Below, piece by piece: positions 18,498 through 27,047 of a stretch of 64,000 nt of DNA. How positions within the stretch are numbered: the stretch's first letter is position 1; the number at the start of each line of letters is the position of its first letter. Under the pieces are notes generated by a model. It was not told where the DNA came from. It saw nothing but the letters and a program-made list of their open reading frames with translations, and did not search any database. The stretch comes from Microbispora amethystogenes (lineage in GTDB: Bacteria > Actinomycetota > Actinomycetes > Streptosporangiales > Streptosporangiaceae): the NCBI RefSeq assembly GCF_016863015.1, contig NZ_BOOB01000002.1, positions 49,381 to 113,380 on the forward strand. The letters are read 5' to 3'. The translations under genes were made by a program, and so were the position numbers.

Positions 18498-19982
18498 GTG
18501 ATCTCTTTGATCTCGTATTACGCCGATCTCGCCATCGGGCTGATCCTGGCCTTCCTGCTGCTGTCGCTTCTCGTCAGCGGCATCAACGAGGGCATCGTCA
18601 GGCTGCTCGGCATCCGCAGCAAGTTCCTGTGGGCCTATCTCCGCGACACGCTCGACGGCGCGGAGACGGCCGACGGCACCTCGCGGCTCGACCGGATCGT
18701 GGACGTGCTGAAGAGGCTCGTACGCCGGATCAGCACGCCGCTCACGGCGGCGCCGTCGCCGGGGGAGGGGCGCTCGCGCCTGCCGGCGACCGTGCTGGGG
18801 GTGTTCGCGCGGCTGCCGTTCGGCCGGGACCCGCGGCCCGCCTTCAGCCAGGAGCCGCCGCCCGCGCAGAGCCCGCCGCTCGCGCCCGCCACCGGGACGG
18901 TCGCGGCCGAGCAGATGATGGCCGCCGAACAGGCGACCGCCGACCAGGCGGTCGTACGGCAGGACACCACCGCGTCGCCGGACGGCGGCCCGGCGGCCGG
19001 CACGGTGGGCGGCACTGTAAGCGGCTCTGTAGGCGGCTCGGTGGGTGCGTCGGTGGACCCCGCGCACTCCGCCGATCAGGCCGACCCCCTGGAGCAGACC
19101 GTACTCACCCTGGACGCGAGCACCCGTGACGCGGGCGGGAAGGAAGAGACCGCCGTCGGCGGGGTGGCGAATGCGGTAACAATCGATGCTGCGGCGGACG
19201 GCGCGGCGGTGGGCGGGGTGGCGTTGCCCGGCGAGGGCAAGTCGATGGCCGAACTGCTCCACGAGCGCCTGCAGGAGATCGACCACTCCAAGCGCGGCCG
19301 GACGAGCATCGCCGACATCCCTCCGGCGCGCTTCGCCGTCGCCGTCCTGGAGATCGCCACCGAGCACGGCGGCGTCGAGGCCCTGATGCGCGACCTCGAC
19401 GCGCTCAACAGCCCGCTCTCCCGGCCGCTCAAGGCCGTGTGGAACAGGGCCAGCCACGACCTGGAGGCGTTCCGGCGCGGAGTGGAGGACTGGTTCGACG
19501 GGGAGATGGAGCGGCTCACCCTGCTCTACCGCCGTTACGTGCGCTGGGTCATCGCCGCGCTCGGCCTCGTCGTCACACTCGTGTTCGGCCTGGACTCCCT
19601 GGAGTACGGCAAGACGTTGCTGCAGGACAACGCCTACCGCAGCGAGGTGACCGCCTTCGCCCAGTCGGGCCCCCAGGCGCTGGAGCCGCTGCGCGAGCGG
19701 TGCGCGCCCGCCCAGGACACCTACGCGTGCGTAACCGACGTGCTGAGCACCCCGGCGTTCGTCAAGATCTTCACCCACGCCCCCGTCAGCGTCAGCATGG
19801 ACGCCGGCGGCCCGGTCTGGGAGTGGCACGCCGAGGACTGGTGGCGGCGTCTCACGACCCCGGGCCACTGGCCGGGGCTGCTGCTCACCCTGGTCGCCGT
19901 GCTGTTCGGCGCGCCGTTCTGGTGGGACATCCTGCGCCGCGTCAGCGGCATGCGCAGCCGATCCCAGGGCTCGTCCGGCTGA
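18498..19982 (+). CDS. uncharacterised membrane protein with low-complexity linker
   Basis: About 494 residues. GTG 18498 (ISLISYYADLAIGLILAFLLLSLL) puts a membrane helix near the N-terminus; upstream in-frame starts exist, so the start is uncertain. The middle (about residues 85-240) is disordered and includes four to five 12-bp repeats at 18999-19050, giving Gly-Thr-Val/Gly-Ser-Val repeats. A helical cytoplasmic segment follows (FAVAVLEIATEHGG). Then come two membrane helices (VRWVIAALGLVVTLVFG and LLLTLVAVLFGAPFWWDIL) flanking an external loop with two cysteines. I do not recognise a named family. The SnoaL-like gene follows 32 bp downstream. Confidence 0.7.
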   Translation: MISLISYYADLAIGLILAFLLLSLLVSGINEGIVRLLGIRSKFLWAYLRDTLDGAETADGTSRLDRIVDVLKRLVRRISTPLTAAPSPGEGRSRLPATVLGVFARLPFGRDPRPAFSQEPPPAQSPPLAPATGTVAAEQMMAAEQATADQAVVRQDTTASPDGGPAAGTVGGTVSGSVGGSVGASVDPAHSADQADPLEQTVLTLDASTRDAGGKEETAVGGVANAVTIDAAADGAAVGGVALPGEGKSMAELLHERLQEIDHSKRGRTSIADIPPARFAVAVLEIATEHGGVEALMRDLDALNSPLSRPLKAVWNRASHDLEAFRRGVEDWFDGEMERLTLLYRRYVRWVIAALGLVVTLVFGLDSLEYGKTLLQDNAYRSEVTAFAQSGPQALEPLRERCAPAQDTYACVTDVLSTPAFVKIFTHAPVSVSMDAGGPVWEWHAEDWWRRLTTPGHWPGLLLTLVAVLFGAPFWWDILRRVSGMRSRSQGSSG

Positions 19983-20014
19983 CCTTCCCCGACTCGAAGG
20001 AGGACGAAGCGCCG

Positions 20015-20368
20015 ATGGACGCCGACGTCACCCGCACTGCCCGATGGCTCGTGACGCGTTACTTCGAGATGTGGAACACGGGGGACGCGTCGGCGGCCGA
20101 GGAGATCCTGAGCCCCGCCTGGGTCGATCACGCCCATCCCGAAGTGGCCGGGCCCGACGGCGTCCGGCAGGCCGTCGGGCGAATCCGCCAGGCGCGGCCC
20201 GATCTCCGGTTCACGATCGACGCCGTTCTCGGAGACGGCGATCTGGTGGCCGTTGCCGGAACCGCCGGCCAGGGGACGGCGAGCACCCGGCTCGTCTGGC
20301 TCGTCCGCGTCGAGGACGGCCTGCTCGCTGAGATGTGGACCTACCGCGACATGAGCGTCGCTTCATGA
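20015..20368 (+). CDS. SnoaL-like / NTF2-fold protein
   Basis: 117 residues. ATG 20015 has GGAGG eleven bases upstream. WLVTRYFEMWNTGDASAAEEILSP and WVDHAHPEVAGPDGVRQAV are typical of SnoaL-like polyketide-cyclase-related ester isomerase-like domains. The fold is a small cone-shaped pocket used for varied small-molecule chemistry. It may be cotranscribed with the preceding membrane protein. The substrate is unknown. Confidence 0.8.
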   Translation: MDADVTRTARWLVTRYFEMWNTGDASAAEEILSPAWVDHAHPEVAGPDGVRQAVGRIRQARPDLRFTIDAVLGDGDLVAVAGTAGQGTASTRLVWLVRVEDGLLAEMWTYRDMSVAS

Positions 20369-20392
20369 GGAGTTGACCTGGAGCGGGCTCTG

Positions 20393-20415
20393 ATGAAGGA
20401 ATCCCATCGGCCAGC
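20393..20415. repeat. partial copy (A) of the dispersed palindromic repeat
   Basis: ATGAAGGA followed by ATCC and CATCGGCCAGC resembles the reverse complement of part of copy B (22409-22474). It lacks the complete hairpin, so it looks like a decayed or truncated copy. It lies between the SnoaL gene and the convergent membrane-protein gene. Confidence 0.45.
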
Positions 20416-20442
20416 CCGTCCGACTCCCATCGCGGCGCCGGG

Positions 20443-21030
20443 TCAGTCGTAGTCGATGCACACGGCGTACCACCTGTCGGTCAGGCGGTCGACGCTGGAG
20501 AAGTCGAGAAGCCCGGCGCCTCCGTGCGGGCTGTAGGCGAATCCGCAGTCCTCTAGAAAGCCGCCGGAATCGGCCATCACCAGCTCGGTCACGCCGTCCC
20601 GTCGGAGAACCTGGCCCACCGTGAACAGCCCGACGTGATCGCGCGTGTTGCTCTCCCCCCAGCGCTTCTCGCCGGGCACGGACTCGACGTATCTCGTGAG
20701 AGCGGGTTCGGAGACCAGGAAAGCCGCCTTCATCGGCACGTCCAGGGCCGCCAGCGCGAAGGTCACAAGCGCGGCGAGGGGCGGCGCCAGGACCCAGAGG
20801 CTCCGCCGGTAGCCGCGGAGCAGGAGAGCCCCGAGCCATACCAGCCCGGACACCAGCCAGGCGGGTACTGCGGCGAGGACCAGCGGAAAGTGGCCGCCGG
20901 GGGGCATCACGGCCATCAAGGTCACAATCGCGGTCGTGATCACCGGAATGGTGAGCGCCGCGTGCCGCCAACGGCTCCAGCGCGTACGGTCGCCGTCCGT
21001 TTTTGTCTCCTGCCGCGCCGTCGCCCGCAC
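20443..21030 (-). CDS. uncharacterised membrane protein
   Basis: 195 residues. GTG 21030 has AAGGA about five bases upstream. There are three hydrophobic segments (about 26-42, 49-72 and 80-100), then a soluble C-terminal half with RDHVGLFTVGQVLRRDGV and two cysteines. No family is recognised. It is divergent from the methyltransferase gene. Confidence 0.68.
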   Translation of the reverse strand: MRATARQETKTDGDRTRWSRWRHAALTIPVITTAIVTLMAVMPPGGHFPLVLAAVPAWLVSGLVWLGALLLRGYRRSLWVLAPPLAALVTFALAALDVPMKAAFLVSEPALTRYVESVPGEKRWGESNTRDHVGLFTVGQVLRRDGVTELVMADSGGFLEDCGFAYSPHGGAGLLDFSSVDRLTDRWYAVCIDYD

Positions 21031-21098
21031 ATCGTTCCTTTTTCGAGGACCGGAAAACCATTGGACGGTACGAATATCTCAGGGCAATGGTGGTGTGC

Positions 21099-21848
21099 AT
21101 GCGCCAAGAGGAGATCTGGGATACCGAGGCCGCCGGACGCTATGACACGCCGGGCCGGGGGATGTTCGCGCCCGAGGTCCTGGGGCCGATGGTGGACCGT
21201 CTCGCGGAGCTCGCGGGGGACGGGCGGGCCCTTGAGTTCGCGATCGGGACCGGACGCGTGGCCGTCCCGCTCGCCGAGCGAGGAGTGCCCGTCACCGGCA
21301 TAGAACTGTCCCCTCCGATGATCGAGCAACTGCGGACGAAGGTGGACGAGGCGGCCATCCCGGTGATCGTCGGTGACATGGCGACGGCCGTCGCGCCGGG
21401 GGAGTACACGCTCGTCTACCTCGTCTACAACACCATCTCGAACCTGCTCACCCAGGCCGAGCAGGTCGCCTGCTTCCGCAACGCCGCGCGTCACCTCGTG
21501 CCCGGCGGCCGGTTCGTGATCGAGCTCTGGGTGCCTGAGCTGCGGGCGCTCCCACCGGGACGGGAGGCCGTGGTGTGGCACTCGGAGCCCGGTTACATCG
21601 GGCTGGACACCTACGACCCGCTGCGCCAGCACCTCGTGTCGCACCATTTCACGTTCGACGAGAGCAGGCAGGCCACCCTGTTCCGCAGCCCCCACCGCTA
21701 CATCTGGCCGTCCGAGCTCGACCTCATGGGCCAATTGGCCGGCTTCGAGCTGGAGTCGAGGCACGCGGACTGGGCCGGCGCCGAGTTCACCGCGGAGTCG
21801 CCCTCGCACGTCTCCGTCTACCGCCTCCCGCCGGACCGGACGGCGTAA
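21099..21848 (+). CDS. class I SAM-dependent methyltransferase
   Basis: About 249 residues. Motif I is LEFAIGTGRVAVPLAERG, the acidic residue of motif II is in GIELSPPMIEQL, and YLVYNTISNLLTQAEQ and LVPGGRFVIELW follow, as in ubiE/methyltransf_25-type enzymes. An in-frame ATG at 21087 is possible; 21099 is preferred for the protein opening MRQEEIWDTEAAGRYD. The substrate is unknown. Its 3' end overlaps the convergent VanZ-like gene by 62 bp. Confidence 0.82.
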   Translation: MRQEEIWDTEAAGRYDTPGRGMFAPEVLGPMVDRLAELAGDGRALEFAIGTGRVAVPLAERGVPVTGIELSPPMIEQLRTKVDEAAIPVIVGDMATAVAPGEYTLVYLVYNTISNLLTQAEQVACFRNAARHLVPGGRFVIELWVPELRALPPGREAVVWHSEPGYIGLDTYDPLRQHLVSHHFTFDESRQATLFRSPHRYIWPSELDLMGQLAGFELESRHADWAGAEFTAESPSHVSVYRLPPDRTA

Positions 21849-22386
21849 CCGCTCTTTCATCCGCTTTGTGCTTCGGCATCCACCATCGGCGGGTGGCGAG
21901 TGCCGCGAGCACCGCCCCGGCCGTGTTCAGGATGACGTCGTCCACGGAGCTCACCCGCCCGAGCCGCAGGACGTACTGAAGGATCTCGACGGTGAGCGAG
22001 GAGGTGGCCGCCACGGCGGCGACAGCCCTGAGCGACGCGAAGCGCGCCGAGCGAACCGGGAGCATCGCACCGAGTGCCGCGAACACCAGGAGATTGCCCC
22101 CGATCTGTACGAACGCCGCCCCCGGCGGCATCCGCGTGATCTGGTTCGCCAGATCGAGCAGGGGGATGAGCTGCACGCCCTGCCCCGTCCCGGGCGTGAG
22201 GATCATCCAGATCCACGGAGCGGTTCCGGCGACCATGGCGACATCGGCGACGGCCGTGCGGCGGGGGAATGGATGCCCCCTTCGCCCCCGATGGCGCGCG
22301 AGCACGAACACGAGCACAGCCGCGACAGGCAGGGCCGCGACAGCCCCCACGACGACATGCCCCCACGCGTCCCATGCCTCATGCAC
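21787..22386 (-). CDS. VanZ-like family membrane protein
   Basis: About 199 residues from GTG 22386. Several membrane helices are visible. The VanZ-like signature is IPLLDLANQITRMPPGAAF, then NLLVFAALGAMLPVRS and EILQYVLRLGRVSSVDDVILNTAGA. VanZ-like proteins are common membrane proteins of mostly unknown function; one member gives low-level teicoplanin resistance, but no van genes are present here. The frame stays open upstream to 22518, where it would read through palindromic copy B, so the shorter start is preferred. It overlaps the convergent methyltransferase gene. Confidence 0.78.
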   Translation of the reverse strand: MHEAWDAWGHVVVGAVAALPVAAVLVFVLARHRGRRGHPFPRRTAVADVAMVAGTAPWIWMILTPGTGQGVQLIPLLDLANQITRMPPGAAFVQIGGNLLVFAALGAMLPVRSARFASLRAVAAVAATSSLTVEILQYVLRLGRVSSVDDVILNTAGAVLAALATRRWWMPKHKADERAVTPSGPAGGGRRRRARATPR

Positions 22387-22408
22387 CCGATCATGATGAC
22401 ACCGACAG

Positions 22409-22456
22409 GCATGCGAAAGGCCATCGGCCAGCGCCCCAATAAGGCGCCGGCCGATG
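22409..22456 (-). repeat. dispersed palindromic repeat, copy B
   Basis: A 14-bp stem with one mismatch (22422-22435 and 22443-22456) and a 7-nt loop. The flank and left arm (22409-22435) match copy C (22984-23010) at 26 of 27 positions, in the same orientation. It follows the 106-residue ORF and may act as its terminator. Confidence 0.75.
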
Positions 22457-22514
22457 CGCCCCGACTCCTTCATTCGTGGGCGATCGCCTGAGGAATCATC
22501 ACTGACGGAACGAC

Positions 22515-22835
22515 TCACCGCCGGCTTGCCGGACCGAGATCACGTCCGTCGAGAACCTCGATGGCCGTGATCGTCGTCCCGGTGGGGGCCAAGCTCAGCC
22601 AGATGACGTCCTCACCGTCGCGTTCCAATCGCACAATCCAGGAACCCGAGGAACCCGGCGGAGCCGTCAACAAATTGGTGCACGTGAGGCTACAGGTACA
22701 CACGCCGTAGAACGGCAGATCCTCAATTACGTCTACAAGAGAGTCGTTCTCGTTCTGCTCCCGCAGTAGAGCGATGACTTCAGCGGTCAGCCCGGAAAAC
22801 ACATCCGCCATGCGGGGATACTGCCCGGCAGTCAT
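22515..22835 (-). CDS. small uncharacterised protein, coupled to an upstream 43-residue ORF
   Basis: 106 residues. ATG 22835 has GAGGTG six bases upstream and overlaps the stop of the preceding ORF (ATGA), implying translational coupling. Segments include LTAEVIALLREQNENDSL, VDVIEDLPFYGVCTCSLTC with Cys 46, 48 and 52, and WIVRLERDGEDVIWLSLAPTGTTITAIEVLDGR, a beta-rich end. There is no signal peptide or membrane segment. I do not recognise the family. Copies B and C of a palindromic repeat bracket this gene pair. Confidence 0.65.
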   Translation of the reverse strand: MTAGQYPRMADVFSGLTAEVIALLREQNENDSLVDVIEDLPFYGVCTCSLTCTNLLTAPPGSSGSWIVRLERDGEDVIWLSLAPTGTTITAIEVLDGRDLGPASRR

Positions 22836-22963
22836 GGACGGCACCTCACACAAGGTTCACCAGGGCCACCTGCTCGGCGCAGGAGGCTCGGACGACCGCC
22901 CGCGAGACAGTACCGCGCGATATCGGTACAGACAATAGACAGCGCGCCGGGCTTGGACAGCAT
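22832..22963 (-). CDS. 43-residue Cys-containing small ORF
   Basis: ATG 22963 has GGGAG five bases upstream. The TGA at 22832-22834 overlaps the next ATG in an ATGA junction. Cys residues fall at 12, 19, 38 and 41 (the last two as PCVRC). The ribosome-binding site and coupling are the evidence; coding is not proven. It starts 27 bp downstream of the glnA1 terminator hairpin (copy C). Function is unknown. Confidence 0.5.
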   Translation of the reverse strand: MLSKPGALSIVCTDIARYCLAGGRPSLLRRAGGPGEPCVRCRP

Positions 22964-22989
22964 CGCAGCTCCCTTGCTTTTGCGCATGC

Positions 22990-23038
22990 GAAAGGCCATC
23001 GGCCGGCGCCGTGGTGGGGCGCCGGCCGATGGCCTTTC
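22990..23038 (-). terminator. glnA1 terminator; also copy C of the dispersed palindrome
   Basis: A perfect 21-bp stem (22990-23010 with 23018-23038) and 7-nt loop, 77 bp past the glnA1 stop. It is one of the strongest hairpins in the window. The GCATGC flank (22984-22989) plus left arm match copy B almost completely, so it is both a terminator candidate and a member of a repeat family. Confidence 0.8.
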
Positions 23039-23114
23039 TGCGGACGCGAAGTGCGCCGGTCGTGACCCTGGTGGAGGCAGGAGACCTGCCCGCCCGGGTC
23101 GGCGGCTCAGCGGA

Positions 23115-24539
23115 TCACACGTCGTAGTAGAGCTCGAACTCGTGCGGGTGCGGACGGAGGCGGATCGGGTCGACCTCGTTCTCGCGCTTGTAGGAGATCC
23201 AGGTCTCGATGAGGTCCGGCGTGAACACGCCGCCCTCAAGCAGATAGTCGTGGTCGGCCTCGAGGGCGTCGAGCACCTTCTCCAGCGAGCCCGGCACCTG
23301 CGGGATGTTGCGGGCCTCCTCGGGCGGAAGCTCGTACAGGTCCTTGTCGACCGGCTCCGGCGGCTCGATCTTGTTGCGGATGCCGTCGATGCCGGCCATC
23401 AGCATGGCGGCGAAGGCGAAGTACGGGTTGCAGGACGGGTCCGGCACGCGGAACTCGATGCGCTTGGCCTTCGGGTTCGACCCGGTGATCGGGATGCGGA
23501 CGCAGGCCGAGCGGTTGCGCTGGGAGTAGACCAGGTTGACCGGGGCCTCGTAGCCGGGCACCAGGCGGTGGTAGGAGTTCACCGTCGGGTTGGTGAAGGC
23601 CAGCAGCGACGGGGCGTGCTTGAGCAGGCCGCCGATGTAGTAGCGCGCGGTGTCCGACAGACCGGCGTAGCCGACCTCGTCGTAGAACAGCGGCTCGCCG
23701 TCCTTCCACAGCGACTGGTGGCAGTGCATGCCGGAGCCGTTGTCACCGAAGATCGGCTTGGGCATGAACGTGACCGTGCGGCCCGCCTGGATGGCCGTGC
23801 TCTTGATGATGTACTTGTACAGCATCAGCTTGTCGGCCGTCTGGAGCAGCGTGCCGAACCGGAAGTCGATCTCGGCCTGGCCGGCGGTGCCCACCTCGTG
23901 GTGCTGCATCTCGGTCTCGATGCCGGCCTCGATGAGGTTGCGGACCATCTCCGAGCGCAGGTCGGTGAAGTGGTCCATCGGCGGGACCGGGAAGTAGCCG
24001 CCCTTGTAGCGGGGCTTGTAACCCAGGTTGCCGCCCTCGGAGGCCTTGCCGGTGTTCCAGGCGCCCTCGATGGAGTCGATGTAGTAGTAACCGGCGTTCT
24101 GGCGTGTCTCGAAGCGGACGTCGTCGAAGATGTAGAACTCGGCCTCGGGGCCGAAGTAGACGGTGTCCGCGATGCCCGTGCCCTTGAGGTACTCCTCGGC
24201 CTTGCGCGCGACGTTGCGCGGGTCACGGCTGTAGGCCTCGCCGGTCAGCGGGTCGTGCACGAAGAAGTTGATGTTCAGCGTCTTGTGCTGACGGAACGGG
24301 TCGATCACGGCCGTCGTGGGGTCGGGCAGCAGCAGCATGTCCGACTCGTGGATGGCCTGGAAACCACGGATCGACGATCCGTCGAACATCAGGCCGTCGG
24401 TGAAGACATTGGAACCGAAGTTCTCGGACGGGAAGGTGAAGTGGTGCGTCGTCCCCGGCAGGTCCGTGAACCTGACGTCAACGAACTGCACACCCTCGTC
24501 CCGAATGTAATTGAGGACGTCATCGGCGGAGTTGAACAC
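23115..24539 (-). CDS. glnA1: type I glutamine synthetase (ammonium-assimilating, adenylylated type)
   Basis: 474 residues, typical of actinobacterial GSI-beta. GTG 24539 ([25 protein letters not shown]) has GGGAGG seven bases upstream. Signatures: [69 protein letters not shown], and [18 protein letters not shown] (ATP/Glu binding). The adenylylation site [10 protein letters not shown] places the target Tyr at residue 402, matching GlnE in the same window. Upstream is a full GlnR site; downstream a strong hairpin terminator. It makes glutamine from glutamate, ammonium and ATP as a cytoplasmic dodecamer. Confidence 0.96.
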   Translation of the reverse strand: MFNSADDVLNYIRDEGVQFVDVRFTDLPGTTHHFTFPSENFGSNVFTDGLMFDGSSIRGFQAIHESDMLLLPDPTTAVIDPFRQHKTLNINFFVHDPLTGEAYSRDPRNVARKAEEYLKGTGIADTVYFGPEAEFYIFDDVRFETRQNAGYYYIDSIEGAWNTGKASEGGNLGYKPRYKGGYFPVPPMDHFTDLRSEMVRNLIEAGIETEMQHHEVGTAGQAEIDFRFGTLLQTADKLMLYKYIIKSTAIQAGRTVTFMPKPIFGDNGSGMHCHQSLWKDGEPLFYDEVGYAGLSDTARYYIGGLLKHAPSLLAFTNPTVNSYHRLVPGYEAPVNLVYSQRNRSACVRIPITGSNPKAKRIEFRVPDPSCNPYFAFAAMLMAGIDGIRNKIEPPEPVDKDLYELPPEEARNIPQVPGSLEKVLDALEADHDYLLEGGVFTPDLIETWISYKRENEVDPIRLRPHPHEFELYYDV

Positions 24540-24592
24540 TCTCGAACCTCCCAGGGGCATGGGCTAGCGCAACCCGAAAATAGGCCGATGCC

Positions 24593-24630
24593 GTTTCCGC
24601 CCCATGTCTCGATTGTTTCGCGCGTGTTAA
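24593..24630 (-). promoter_or_regulatory. complete four-element GlnR binding site upstream of glnA1
   Basis: Reading on the minus strand: TTAAC, N6, GAAAC, N6, GACAT, N6, GAAAC. This follows the full gTnAC-N6-GaAAC-N6-GtnAC-N6-GAAAc spacing of GlnR sites. Both b-elements are perfect; each a-element departs from the consensus. It lies 54 bp upstream of the glnA1 start. Confidence 0.72.
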
Positions 24631-24711
24631 GGGAAAGCGCTACCCGGGCGGCCGCCGCGTTAACACCGGCCTCGCTCGTCCCCGGCCTCCATCGTACGGC
24701 CTTCTCGCAGG

Positions 24712-25743
24712 TCAGGTGGCATACGCGGCCGGACATGCCGGTCGCCGCGCGACCGCGGAGGCGCGGTCGTACGGGTTGACGGGCTCGCCGGAGGGCCGCG
24801 CCTCGCGCGGGTCGCCGGGGAAGTACGGATGGACGAACCCGTCGCCCGTGTCGCAGCTCGCGCCGAACAGCGCCGACCGGTCGCCGTCCAGCCAGACGAC
24901 CAGCTTCCCGCCCTCCCGGTAGGCGGCGAACTCGCTCCTGTGGTGCTCGACCACCCTCGTCACGGTCAGGGAGTCACCGGGCCGGGTGACCGGATGGACG
25001 AACAGGTAGTCGGCCTCGATCCTGACGCCTCCGCCGGTCCGCGCGCCGACCGTCGTCGCCCCGGAGACCTTCACGACGTTCCCGGCCGGCTCGGCGGCGC
25101 CGGGCGCGAGGCTGAACACCCACGAGCGGGTGCCGGACGGGCCGCTCTCGTCCAGGCCGCTCAGGAACGTCTCGCGCTGCCGGGGGTGCAGCAGGCCGGC
25201 GAACCGGTCCGGCCGTCCGCCGCGGACCGTCGCGGGGTCGAGGTGCGCGGCCGACAGCAGCCGCCGCACCCGCAGCAGCGCGCGGCCGACCTCGTCCTCC
25301 GTGAGCCCGCCCAGCTTCCGCGCCGGCGGCATGACCAGCCCCTCCTCGCCGTCGGCGAACCCGGCGGCCGGGGTGCCCGTGAACGGACCGGCGGGCGCCG
25401 GGTCGAGGTCGGCGAGGCCCTCCTCGCCGTCGGGGATCGGCGTCAGCACCGGGCCGGGCCGGGCGACCACCGCGCCGGTGACGAACCGGTCGTCGTCGCC
25501 GGGCGCCGTGCCGCCGACGCCCAGCCGCTCCAGGGCGTCGGGCCGTACGGTGACGACGAGCCCCACGACCAGGACGGCGGCGGCGATCGCCACCAGCACG
25601 GCCGGCAGGCGGCGCCGCCGCACCCGGCGGGTGAGCGGGTCCCGCTCCGCCGCCGTGATCATGCTACGGATCTCGTCCTCGTCGAACTGCGCGACCAGCG
25701 CCTCGAAACGCGCGTCGATGTCATCGGGGTCCGCCGGCCGCAC
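24712..25743 (-). CDS. uncharacterised single-pass membrane-anchored protein
   Basis: 343 residues. GTG 25743 has GGAGG six bases upstream. A short acidic cytoplasmic segment (DDIDARFEALVAQFDEDEIRSM) precedes one membrane helix (LPAVLVAIAAAVLVVGLVVTV). The large external part includes a proline/glycine-rich stalk, AGFADGEEGLVMPPAR, and a beta-rich domain ending with two cysteine-containing segments (FGASCDTGDGFVHPYFPGD and RRPACPAAYAT). No named family is recognised. It is divergent from the RDD gene. Confidence 0.7.
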   Translation of the reverse strand: MRPADPDDIDARFEALVAQFDEDEIRSMITAAERDPLTRRVRRRRLPAVLVAIAAAVLVVGLVVTVRPDALERLGVGGTAPGDDDRFVTGAVVARPGPVLTPIPDGEEGLADLDPAPAGPFTGTPAAGFADGEEGLVMPPARKLGGLTEDEVGRALLRVRRLLSAAHLDPATVRGGRPDRFAGLLHPRQRETFLSGLDESGPSGTRSWVFSLAPGAAEPAGNVVKVSGATTVGARTGGGVRIEADYLFVHPVTRPGDSLTVTRVVEHHRSEFAAYREGGKLVVWLDGDRSALFGASCDTGDGFVHPYFPGDPREARPSGEPVNPYDRASAVARRPACPAAYAT

Positions 25744-25874
25744 GGTTCCCTCCAAACGCCTAAGTCGTAAACGGCCCACCATACAGGGCATTTGATGGGA
25801 CCGACCTGCCCCATCATGGACGGCTTCGCGGCCGCACGCCAGGGCGGTGACCCTCCCCGATACGCTGGTGAACC

Positions 25875-26336
25875 ATGAGTGACCGGCAGCCGCGTTGGAC
25901 GCAGACCTGGCTCGGCGGCACCCGCGCCGCCGGCATCGACCTCGGCTACCCCGGTGAGCGGCTCGGCCTGCCCGAGCACGGCCCCGGCGCGGTCGCGGGC
26001 TGGGGGCGCAGGCTCGGCGCGGTCGTCGTCGACTGGCTCCTGTGCACCTGGGCCATCGCCGGTGGTCTGCTGCGCGCCCGCGGCGCCGACGTCGGCGCGG
26101 TCGGCCTCGGCGTGTTCGCCGCGGAGTACGTCCTGCTGGTCGGCACGATCGGGATGACCCTGGGAATGCGGCTGTTCGGCATCCGCGTGGCCGGGCTCGA
26201 CGGCGGGCGGCCGCGCTTCCTCGGCGTGCTGATCCGCACGTTCCTGCTGTGCCTCGCCGTACCTGCCCTGATCTGGGACCGCGACCGGCGCGGCCTGCAC
26301 GACCGCGCGTCCGGCACGGTGGTCGTCAACCTCTGA
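25875..26336 (+). CDS. RDD family membrane protein
   Basis: 153 residues, two to three membrane helices. The RDD signature begins at GWGRRLGAVVVDWLLC (Arg then Asp) and continues with GMTLGMRLFGIRVAGLDGG and the closing DRDRRGLHDRASGTVVV. In many actinobacteria an RDD gene lies beside glnA in a lipB-lipA-DUF4191-RDD-glnA order; here it is separated from DUF4191 by about 5 kb of inserted genes. Its function is not established. Confidence 0.87.
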   Translation: MSDRQPRWTQTWLGGTRAAGIDLGYPGERLGLPEHGPGAVAGWGRRLGAVVVDWLLCTWAIAGGLLRARGADVGAVGLGVFAAEYVLLVGTIGMTLGMRLFGIRVAGLDGGRPRFLGVLIRTFLLCLAVPALIWDRDRRGLHDRASGTVVVNL

Positions 26337-26376
26337 CGGTCTGTACGGGAACAACGCGGCCTGTGGTCACGGTTGG

Positions 26377-27033
26377 TCACGGTTCGACGAGGCCGGCCCG
26401 GATGGCGTAGCGGGTCAGGTCGAGCCGGTCGCGCATGCCGAGCTTCTGCAGGATGTTCGCGCGGTGCCGGTCGACGGTCTTCGCGCTGATGTAGAGCGTC
26501 TCCGCGATCTCCTTGGCGGAGTTGCCCTCGGCGATGAGCTTGACGATCTCCTCCTCGCGGGGCGTCAGGATGCTGTCCGGCACCCGCTCGCCCTGCCGGG
26601 CGCGCTGGAGGTAGTCGCGGATGAGGGCGGTGACCGCGCCGGGGTAGAGGAAGGGCTCTCCGCGCATCGCCGCCCGGCAGGCCTCCAGCAGGTCCTGGTC
26701 GGCGACCGACTTGAGCACGTAGCCCGACGCACCGGCCTTGAGCGCCTCGAAGAGGTACTGCTCGTTGTCGTACATCGACAGGATCAGGATGCGGATGCCG
26801 GGGGTGCGCCGGGAGATCTCGCGTGCGGCCTGGATCCCGGTCATGCGGGGCATCGCGATGTCCAGGATGGCGAGGTCGACCGCCTCCGAGCGGGCGGCCT
26901 CGACCGCCTCGGCGCCGTCGGAGGCCTCCGCGACCACCGTGAGGTCGGGCTCGGCGTCGAGGATCAGCCGCAGTCCGCGCCGGACCAGCGCGTGGTCGTC
27001 CGCCAGCAGGATGCGGGTCCTGGTGCTCTCCAC
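26377..27033 (-). CDS. NarL/FixJ-family response regulator
   Basis: 218 residues. The receiver domain has acidic pair D12/D13, phosphorylation site D58 (LAILDIAMPRMTG), a switch residue in ILSMYDN and Lys in GYVLKSV. The C-terminal LuxR-type helix-turn-helix reads LTPREEEIVKLIAEGNSAKEIAETLYISAKTV in two parts. It lies 14 bp downstream of the partner kinase on the same strand, so it is almost certainly in one operon. Targets may include the divergent antiporter-related genes, inferred from position. Confidence 0.95.
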   Translation of the reverse strand: MESTRTRILLADDHALVRRGLRLILDAEPDLTVVAEASDGAEAVEAARSEAVDLAILDIAMPRMTGIQAAREISRRTPGIRILILSMYDNEQYLFEALKAGASGYVLKSVADQDLLEACRAAMRGEPFLYPGAVTALIRDYLQRARQGERVPDSILTPREEEIVKLIAEGNSAKEIAETLYISAKTVDRHRANILQKLGMRDRLDLTRYAIRAGLVEP

Positions 27034-27047
27034 CGCTCAGCTCTCCT

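Noticed and set aside
21787..22386. Glycopeptide resistance gene vanZ
   Set aside because: VanZ-like domains are widespread; no vanHAX or vanRS genes are nearby.
20443..22386. Complete mobile element between repeat copies A and B
   Set aside because: No transposase, integrase or target-site duplication is visible, and copy A is only partial.
22409..22456. Integron attC site
   Set aside because: The hairpin lacks the GTTRRRY/RYYYAAC core and there is no integrase gene in the window.
22832..22963. Lanthipeptide or other RiPP precursor
   Set aside because: The 43-residue ORF has four Cys, but no modifying enzyme, transporter or recognisable leader motif is nearby. It is kept only as a small ORF.
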